NCBI RefSeq assembly: GCF_020131355.1
Contig: NZ_JAHLEL010000053.1
Location: 62,001 to 126,000, forward strand
Length of the DNA: 64,000 nucleotides
Source: Pseudonocardia sp. ICBG1293
Lineage (GTDB): Bacteria > Actinomycetota > Actinomycetes > Mycobacteriales > Pseudonocardiaceae
Direction: 5' to 3'
In this document: piece by piece, positions 58,418 through 64,000 of the stretch
Layout: every line of letters starts with the position of its first letter
Numbering within the stretch: position 1 is the first letter of the stretch
Notes under the pieces: model-generated
Databases searched by the model: none
Seen by the model: only the letters and a program-made list of their open reading frames with translations
Told to the model about the DNA's origin: nothing
Made by a program: the position numbers and the translations under genes

Positions 58418-59484
58418 ACGTCGGGGGAGAACCGGACCCCGTGGGGCGGCAGCGTGACGTCCGGCCACACCCGCATGTCGTGGCGCAGCTCGCAGTGCGC
58501 ACCGATCACGGCCCGGTCGCCGACCACGGTGTCCCGGATGCTCGCCCCCTCCTCGACGACGGCACCCGCTCCGACCACGGAGTTCTCCACCACGGCGCCG
58601 GCCTGCACCACCGCGCCGTCGAACAGCATGGAGCCCTCGACCCGGGCCCCGGAGCCGATCCGGGCCCCGCGGCCGACGGTGGTCCCGCCGAACACGAACG
58701 CGTCGGAGGCCACCTCGGCCCCCTCCAGCACCATCGACTCGCCGGTCGGGCCGGGCAGCGCCGCCGACGGCGCGACCCCGCGGACCAGGTCCGCCGAACC
58801 GTGCACCAGGTCGCCGGGGGTGCCCATGTCGCGCCAGTAGGCGACGTCGACGTGCCCCTGCACGTGCGCCCCGGAGGCGAGCAGGTCGGGGAACGTCTCG
58901 CGCTCCACCGACACCGGCCTGCCCTCGGGGATGGTGTCGATGACCTCGCGGCGGAAGACGTAGCAACCGGCGTTGATCTGGTCGGTCGGCGGGTCCTCGG
59001 TCTTCTCCAGGAACTCCAGCACCCGGCCGGTCGGGTCGGTGGGGACGCAGCCGAAGGCCCGCGGGTTCTGCACCCGCACCAGGTGCAGCGTGACGTCGGC
59101 ACCGGTGCTGCGGTGGGTGTCGGCGACCGCGGTCAGGTCGGTGCCCGCCAGCACGTCACCGTTGAAGATCATGATGTGCTCGGCCGAGAGCTTGCCCGCC
59201 ACGTTGCGGATGCCCCCGCCCGTGCCCAGCGGCTCGGTCTCGGTCACGTAGGTGAGGTCCAGCCCCAGCGACGCGCCGTCGCCGAAGTGCTCCTCGAAGG
59301 TCTCGGCCAGATAGCTCGTGCCCAGCACCACCCGCCGGATGCCCGCCTCGCGGATCCGCGACAGCAGGTGCGACAGGAACGGCACCCCCGCCGTCGGCAG
59401 CATCGGCTTGGGCGCCGACAGGGTCAGTGGCCGTAGCCGGGTGCCCTTGCCCCCGACCAGAACGACCGCCTCGACGTCCTGCAA
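58414..59484 (-). CDS. Mannose-1-phosphate guanylyltransferase-like nucleotidyltransferase
   Basis: 356 residues. N-terminal nucleotidyltransferase VVLVGGKGTRLRPLTLSAPKPMLPTAGVPFL, with FNGDVLAGTDL metal-binding aspartate and NAGCYVF; the C-terminal third has hexapeptide repeats (AEVASDAFVFGGTTVGRGARIGSG and so on) forming a left-handed beta helix. M. tuberculosis Rv3264c (ManB/ManC) at this position makes GDP-mannose, which fits the manA and manB genes here. TTG 59484 with AGGGGGAA about 8 nt upstream is the start; an upstream ATG in the same frame lies in wbbL and is unlikely. Gap to wbbL stop is 37 bp. Confidence 0.9.
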   Translation of the reverse strand: MQDVEAVVLVGGKGTRLRPLTLSAPKPMLPTAGVPFLSHLLSRIREAGIRRVVLGTSYLAETFEEHFGDGASLGLDLTYVTETEPLGTGGGIRNVAGKLSAEHIMIFNGDVLAGTDLTAVADTHRSTGADVTLHLVRVQNPRAFGCVPTDPTGRVLEFLEKTEDPPTDQINAGCYVFRREVIDTIPEGRPVSVERETFPDLLASGAHVQGHVDVAYWRDMGTPGDLVHGSADLVRGVAPSAALPGPTGESMVLEGAEVASDAFVFGGTTVGRGARIGSGARVEGSMLFDGAVVQAGAVVENSVVGAGAVVEEGASIRDTVVGDRAVIGAHCELRHDMRVWPDVTLPPHGVRFSPDV

Positions 59485-59521
59485 CGCAGGTTCCCCCTCA
59501 GGTTCTTCTTCTCGTAAGCGC

Positions 59522-60400
59522 TCAGCCGGTCCGCCGCAGCAGACCCGAACGCACGGCCAGGCCGGTACGCAGGGCGGCACGCAGCGGTGCGTGCACCGGA
59601 CCGCGGTGGCGGTCGGCCAGGTACCGGTAGGCGCTGCGGTGGTGCTCGGCGAGCATGCGTGCCGACACCTCCGCCTTACCCGTGGACGCTCCGCCCACGT
59701 GGACGACATCGGCGCCGGGGACGTACACGTTTCGCCACCCGGCGAGCCCCAGCCGCTCGCCCAGGTCGACGTCCTCGAAGTACATGAAGTAGCGCGGGTC
59801 GAAACCGTCGACGGAGTCGAACGCGGTGCGCCGCAGGAGCAGGCACGATCCGGACAGCCAGCCGGCCGCGCGCTCGGTGAGGTCCTCGCGGCTGCGGCGG
59901 TAGGCCGCCGTCCACGGGTTGTCCGGCCACACCGGGCCGAGCGCGGCGTGCCCGGCCCCCGCGACCAGCGACGGCACCGCGCGCGCCGACGGGTACACCG
60001 CGCCGGAGGGCTCGCGGATCAGCGGGCCCAGCGACCCCGCGCGGGGGTGGCGGCCACCGGCGTCGAGCAGGGTGTCCAGCGAGCCGGGGCCCCACTCGAG
60101 GTCCGGGTTGGCGACCACCACCCAGCCGTAGCGGCCGGGCAGCGAGGCGACCCCGCGGTTCGCCGCGGCGCCGTAGCCGACGTTCTCCCCGATCGGCAGG
60201 AACGTGACGTGGTCGCGCTCGCGGGCCGCACGCTCCGGCGCGCCGTCGACGGAGCCGTTGTCGGCCAGTACGACCGGCACGTCGGTACGGGTGGTCGCGG
60301 CGCGCAGCGAGTCCAGGAAGGTGTCCAGCAGGGCGCCCGGCGAGTACGTCACCGTGACCACGGCGACCTCGTCGCCGTAGGACCGTACGTCGTCGCCCAC
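59522..60400 (-). CDS. wbbL: Rhamnosyltransferase WbbL (wall linkage unit)
   Basis: 292 residues. GT2 glycosyltransferase: VAVVTVTYSPGALLDTFLDSL, VVLADNGSVDGAPE, NVGYGAAANRGV, VVVANPDLEW (DxD-like), GWLSGSCLLLRRTAFDSVDGFDPRYFMYFEDVDLGERL. The last block is very close to mycobacterial WbbL, which transfers rhamnose to decaprenyl-diphosphoryl-GlcNAc to link arabinogalactan to peptidoglycan. GTG 60400 has GGGAGGG upstream and matches the family N-terminus; however TAGGTT lies 7 nt before an in-frame ATG at 60436, so a leaderless longer form is possible. Confidence 0.9.
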   Translation of the reverse strand: MGDDVRSYGDEVAVVTVTYSPGALLDTFLDSLRAATTRTDVPVVLADNGSVDGAPERAARERDHVTFLPIGENVGYGAAANRGVASLPGRYGWVVVANPDLEWGPGSLDTLLDAGGRHPRAGSLGPLIREPSGAVYPSARAVPSLVAGAGHAALGPVWPDNPWTAAYRRSREDLTERAAGWLSGSCLLLRRTAFDSVDGFDPRYFMYFEDVDLGERLGLAGWRNVYVPGADVVHVGGASTGKAEVSARMLAEHHRSAYRYLADRHRGPVHAPLRAALRTGLAVRSGLLRRTG

Positions 60401-60814
60401 GTGCCCTCCCCCGTCCTTTTCGTCCACCCCGCGCATGACCCGAAACCTAGTCAGCGGCCGGCGTTCCCCGCCCGGCGGCACCGCCCGGCAGAGCCCGTTC
60501 GCGCCCGCGAAGATCACAGACCGTCACCGGGAACGGTAGCGCGACACCCCGACACCAACCGCGGAAGGCCCTCCGAGCAGCGACGACGCGCCGCGCGCCG
60601 ACGTCACCCTCAAGTCCCCGCCCCCTACGACGACCGGGCGAGCGACCCGACACGCAGGCCCGTACGACCCACGATGCGGGCCCGGATGCTGCACCCTGGT
60701 CCCCGACCGGGGTGTCCGGTCCCAGAGACGCACGGGCCGCGCCCGGGTTCACCGGGCTCCCCCGTCCGGGTGAGACGGCGCGGCACGGACCGGACGGACC
60801 CGAGGGGAGCGAGC
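60401..60814. other. Intergenic region between divergent wbbL and the LCP gene
   Basis: 414 bp. Near wbbL are the ribosome binding site and TAGGTT (60444-60449). The rest is GC-rich, with no gene or repeat I can support, and must hold the LCP promoter. Confidence 0.5.
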
Positions 60815-62470
60815 ATGGGCGAGGGCTACCGGGACCGCTCCCGCCCGTCGGCCGCCGAGCGCGCCGCCGCCCGGCGGGCCGACCGTTCCGCCGCACCGGA
60901 CGGCTGGTCCCGCTCGCCCCGCGTCCGCCCCGCCGGCGGCGCCGCGCGGGGCAGGCCCGCGGGACCGGCGGGCTGGAGCCGGGCCGCGACGGCGTCCGGC
61001 CCCGAGGAGCATCCGCCGTACCCGGCGCGCGGTCGGCGCACCGGCGGGCGACCGGCCCAGGGGCAGGGGGTACTGGCCCGGCTGCGCATCGCCGTCGCCG
61101 TGCTGTCGGCGCTGACGGTGCTGCTCACCGGTGCCGTGTGGACCCTCTACCGCGACGTCACCGGCGGCATCACCACGACGAACCTGCTGTTCGGCGGCTC
61201 GGCCGGCGGCGACCAGAACATCCTGCTGGTCGGGGTGGACAGCCGCACCGACGCCCAGGGCAACCCGCTGCCCGCCGACGTCCTGGCCCAGCTGCGCAGC
61301 GGCGCCGAGTCCGGTGTCCTCAACTCCGACACCATCATCGTCGTGCACCTGCCCGCCGACGGCGGCAGCGCGACGGCGTTCTCGATCCCGCGCGACTCCG
61401 AGGTGTCGATCCCCGGGATCGGCCGCAACAAGATCAACGCGGCCTACCCGCAGACGAAGGCGCTGACCTCGACCCGGCTGGTCGCCGAGGGCGTCACCGA
61501 CCCGCGGCGGATCGACCAGGACTCCTCCCAGGCCGGCCGGCAGGCGCTGATCGACACCGTGCAGGACCTCACCGGGCTGGCCATCGACCACTTCGCCGAG
61601 GTCAACCTGCTCGGCTTCTACAACCTCACCAACGCCGTCGGCGGCGTCGACGTCTGCCTGAAGGACCCGGCGCGCGACACCTTCTCCGGTGCCGACTTCC
61701 CCGCGGGACCGCAGACGATCTCCGGGGCCGACGCGCTCGCGTTCGTCCGCCAGCGGCACGGGCTGGCCGGCGGGGACCTGTCCCGGATCAACCGCCAGCA
61801 GGTGTTCCTCGCCGCGGTCGCCAACAAGGTCCTCTCCTCCGGCACGCTCACCGACCCGACCAAGCTCGGCGCGCTGGTCGAGGTGATCCAGCAGTCCGTC
61901 GTCATCGACAGCGGCTGGGACCTGCTCGGCTTCGCCCGCGAGGCGTCGTCGATCGCGGCCGGGAGGATGGACTTCCTGACCATCCCCACCGGCGGCCCGG
62001 AGACCACCGGCGGCAAGGATGTGCTGGTCGTCGACCCCGGCGAGGTCCGCGACTTCGTCTCCCGGCACACCGAGCCCGAACCCGAGGAGTCCGCCGCGCC
62101 CTCCACGGAGGCGGCACCGCCGGTCGTGGCCGACGTGGCGAACGGGTCCGGCGTGACCGGGCTGGCCGCTCAGGTCGCCGACACCCTGGGCTGCAACGGG
62201 TTCACCCCCGGCGAGGTCGGCAACGCCCCGGACCGCACCACCTCGGTGGTCCGCTACAGCCAGGCCGACGGCGACGCCGCCGCCCGCCGGGTCGCCGAGG
62301 CCCTCGGCGGGGTCGGCGTCGAGCAGTCCGACGCCGTCGCCCAGGGCCGGGTGCAGGTCCTGCTCGGGACCGACCGCGCCGACGGCGGCCGGTCGACCTC
62401 CGCCGCGGCCGCGCCCGCCGCCGCCCCGGCGCCGTCGATCACCGCGGGCGGGGTCCCCTGCATCGACTGA
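60815..62470 (+). CDS. LytR-CpsA-Psr (LCP) family wall glycopolymer ligase
   Basis: 551 residues. A basic cytosolic N-terminus (about 1-85), one membrane helix (about 92-112), the LCP domain (about 130-400) with NILLVGVDSRTDAQGN, NSDTIIVVHLPADGGSATAFSIPRDSEVSIPGIGRNKINAAY, and GADALAFVRQRHGLAGGDLSRINRQQVFLAA, and a C-terminal LytR_C domain (about 435-535) before a short tail. LCP enzymes attach arabinogalactan or other polymers to peptidoglycan; next to wbbL, as with mycobacterial cpsA, this fits. ATG has GAGGGGAGC upstream. Confidence 0.93.
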   Translation: MGEGYRDRSRPSAAERAAARRADRSAAPDGWSRSPRVRPAGGAARGRPAGPAGWSRAATASGPEEHPPYPARGRRTGGRPAQGQGVLARLRIAVAVLSALTVLLTGAVWTLYRDVTGGITTTNLLFGGSAGGDQNILLVGVDSRTDAQGNPLPADVLAQLRSGAESGVLNSDTIIVVHLPADGGSATAFSIPRDSEVSIPGIGRNKINAAYPQTKALTSTRLVAEGVTDPRRIDQDSSQAGRQALIDTVQDLTGLAIDHFAEVNLLGFYNLTNAVGGVDVCLKDPARDTFSGADFPAGPQTISGADALAFVRQRHGLAGGDLSRINRQQVFLAAVANKVLSSGTLTDPTKLGALVEVIQQSVVIDSGWDLLGFAREASSIAAGRMDFLTIPTGGPETTGGKDVLVVDPGEVRDFVSRHTEPEPEESAAPSTEAAPPVVADVANGSGVTGLAAQVADTLGCNGFTPGEVGNAPDRTTSVVRYSQADGDAAARRVAEALGGVGVEQSDAVAQGRVQVLLGTDRADGGRSTSAAAAPAAAPAPSITAGGVPCID

Positions 62471-62501
62471 CCCCGGTACCGGCCGACTAGCGTCGGCGGC
62501 G

Positions 62502-63248
62502 ATGGACACCGTCTTCGGCTCCGGCCTGTTCCTCACCGACGCGCTGCTCGGCCCGGCGCTGGGCGCCGCCGCGCCGCGCCCACTGGTCACCCACTACGAC
62601 GACGCGACCGGCGAACGCACCGAGCTGTCCGGCACGACCACCGCGAACTGGACCGCGAAGGCGGCGAACCTGCTGCGTGACGAGGTCGACGTCGAGCCGG
62701 GCACCCGGGTCGCGGCACTGCTGCCGGCGCACTGGCAGACCGTCGCGGCGCTGCTCGCCGCGTGGTCCTGCGGCGCGGAGCTGGTCGCCGACCCGGCGGG
62801 CGCGGACGTCGTGCTCGCCGACGGGGCGCGGCTCGACGTGGCGCTGGCGGCCGGGGCGGGCACCGTCGTCGCGTTCTCGCTGGACTTCTTCGGCCGGGGC
62901 CTCCCCGGGCTGCCCGGCGGGGTGGTCGACTTCGCGACCGAGGTGCGGGTGCACGGCGACGAGTTCGTCCCGTGGGATCCGGTCGACGGCGTGGCGCCGG
63001 CCTGGGACGGCGCGACCGGCGAGCAGGTGCTGGCCGCCGCCCGGGAGCGGGCGGACGCCCTCGGCATCACCGCGGGGGCCCGGGTGCTGTCGACGACCGG
63101 CTGGGACAGCGCCGACGGCCTGCGGGACGGGCTGCTCGCCGTCCTCGTCGCGGGGGCGTCGCTGGTCCAGACGGTGAACCCGGCCGCCGACCCGGCGACC
63201 CTGGAGCGCCGCGCGGAGTCCGAGCGGGCCACCCTGCGTCTGGGGTGA
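62502..63248 (+). CDS. TIGR03089-family protein (Rv3268-like)
   Basis: 248 residues, actinobacteria-specific. It looks like a truncated N-terminal part of an AMP-forming acyl-CoA synthetase (TNWTAKAANLL-type start of the fold, GTRVAALLPAHWQTVAALLAAWSCGAELV) without the ATP-binding TSGTTG motif or the C-terminal domain, so it is probably not a ligase. Function unknown. ATG follows TAGCGT (62488-62493) by 8 nt (leaderless pattern). It sits after the LCP gene, as in M. tuberculosis. Confidence 0.85.
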   Translation: MDTVFGSGLFLTDALLGPALGAAAPRPLVTHYDDATGERTELSGTTTANWTAKAANLLRDEVDVEPGTRVAALLPAHWQTVAALLAAWSCGAELVADPAGADVVLADGARLDVALAAGAGTVVAFSLDFFGRGLPGLPGGVVDFATEVRVHGDEFVPWDPVDGVAPAWDGATGEQVLAAARERADALGITAGARVLSTTGWDSADGLRDGLLAVLVAGASLVQTVNPAADPATLERRAESERATLRLG

Positions 63249-63288
63249 GCGGCGGGGCCGGCCGGAGGTCATGACACCCTGGTCGACC

Positions 63289-64000
63289 GTGACCCCCTCT
63301 GTGAGCGCCCGGGACGTCGACGACGCGGCGGCCCGGCTCCGCGCCGTCATCGGCCCGACCCCGCTGCAGCTCAACCCCCGCCTGTCCGACGCGCTCGGCG
63401 GCGAGGTCTGGGTCAAGCGCGAGGACCTCCAGCCGGTCCGCTCGTACAAGATCCGCGGTGCCTACAACCTCATCGCACAGCTGCCCGAGACCGACCGCCT
63501 CGCGGGCGTGGTCTGCGCCAGTGCCGGCAACCACGCCCAGGGCGTGGCGTTCGCCTGCCAGCGGCTCGGCGTGACCGGCCGGGTCTACCTGCCGGGCACG
63601 ACGCCGCGCCAGAAGCGGGACCGGGTCGCGCGCCTGGGCCGCGACGCCGTCGAGGTGCGGGTGGTCGGCAACACCTACGACGAGGCCGCCGCCGCCGCCC
63701 GCGCGGACGCCGAGTCCACCGGTGCCACCCAGGTCCCCGCCTTCGACGACCCCCGCACCGTCGCCGGCCAGGGCACCATCGCCCGCGAGATCCTCTCTCA
63801 GCTGGCCGACCCGCCGGACGTGCTCGTCGTGCCGGTCGGCGGCGGCGGGCTGCTCGCCGGGGCCATCACCTACCTGCGCGAGCACGCGCCGTCGACCCGG
63901 ATCGTCGGCGTCGAGCCCGCCGGGGCGGCGAGCATGGCGGCCGCGGTGGCCGCGGGCGAGCCGGTCGAGCTGGGCTCGCTGGACCCGTTCGTCGACGGCG
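63289..64000 (+). CDS. ilvA: Threonine ammonia-lyase, 3' end outside window
   Basis: At least 237 residues are present and the frame is open to the edge. PLP-fold II: PTPLQLNPRLSDALGGEVWVKREDLQPVRSYKIRGAYN with the PLP lysine in SYKIRGA, CASAGNHAQGVAFACQ, and the phosphate loop VPVGGGGLLAGAI. It deaminates threonine to 2-oxobutyrate for isoleucine synthesis. GTG 63289 is chosen because CACCCT lies 8 nt before it (a leaderless-like element); ATG 63271 with GGAGG 2 nt upstream and GTG 63301 are alternatives. The regulatory C-terminal ACT part cannot be seen. Confidence 0.9.
   Translation, partial: MTPSVSARDVDDAAARLRAVIGPTPLQLNPRLSDALGGEVWVKREDLQPVRSYKIRGAYNLIAQLPETDRLAGVVCASAGNHAQGVAFACQRLGVTGRVYLPGTTPRQKRDRVARLGRDAVEVRVVGNTYDEAAAAARADAESTGATQVPAFDDPRTVAGQGTIAREILSQLADPPDVLVVPVGGGGLLAGAITYLREHAPSTRIVGVEPAGAASMAAAVAAGEPVELGSLDPFVDG

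Noticed and set aside
59318..60814. Upstream extension of the LCP protein by about 500 codons
   Set aside because: The extension runs antisense through wbbL and the nucleotidyltransferase gene; the ATG at 60815 has a good ribosome binding site and a typical LCP N-terminus.

Overview
The window reads as chromosomal DNA of a high-GC actinomycete, most likely Pseudonocardia or a close Pseudonocardiaceae relative (inferred from gene content; no rRNA is present). Support comes from two WhiB-family proteins, an mtrA-mtrB-lpqB operon, SigR/RsrA, coenzyme F420 genes fbiA-fbiB, a DUF574 methyltransferase, many GTG and TTG starts, and long stretches whose gene order I recognise from Mycobacterium tuberculosis (roughly Rv3214-Rv3234 and Rv3235-Rv3268). 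About 62 protein genes are supported. I see no tRNA, rRNA, CRISPR array or prophage.

Left edge (1-2033): an IS110-family transposase gene abuts a malic-enzyme gene that has lost its 3' part, which suggests an insertion. 2.3-13.9 kb: secreted trypsin-like protease, gpm2-like phosphatase, GNAT acetyltransferase, membrane protein, diacylglycerol kinase-like protein, WhiB1, sensor kinase PdtaS, a 24-residue ribosomal-protein-like gene (bL37), the redox sigma/anti-sigma pair SigR-RsrA with a SigR-type promoter, a YbaK deacylase, a DUF574 methyltransferase and a PAS-GGDEF-EAL protein whose N-terminal part is frameshifted. 13.9-27.8 kb: alpha/beta hydrolase, SRAP (YedK), AroA, RsgA, lipoprotein, SMP-30, crotonase, WS/DGAT, SpoU methylase, L-lactate dehydrogenase, and a MarR-controlled ABC exporter.

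27.8-40.8 kb: cell-envelope and growth core: SecA, long HPF, ComF, LpqB-MtrB-MtrA, Tmk, a frameshifted NUDIX gene, and AhcY behind an S-adenosylhomocysteine riboswitch. 40.8-47.9 kb: MutL/GlmL-type ATPase, amino-acid permease, Ald with a divergent Lrp regulator, TetR with a divergent FAD monooxygenase. 47.9-64 kb: mannose-nucleotide and wall-sugar genes (ManA, SIS protein, Trm112-like, ManB, ManC-like, WbbL), WhiB2, site-2 protease, F420 genes, a DNA glycosylase, an LCP wall-polymer ligase, a TIGR03089 protein and the start of IlvA.

The most informative non-coding signals are: the SAH riboswitch with a nested small ORF and a hairpin over its ribosome binding site; two exact DnaA boxes 20 bp apart between comF and lpqB; CRP-type palindromes before whiB1 and hpf; a repeated TANNNT hexamer 6-8 nt before at least 17 start codons, which points to leaderless transcription; and 15-bp tandem repeats, one of which supplies the manA stop codon. 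I did not find a convincing new multi-gene system. The noteworthy items are regulatory.
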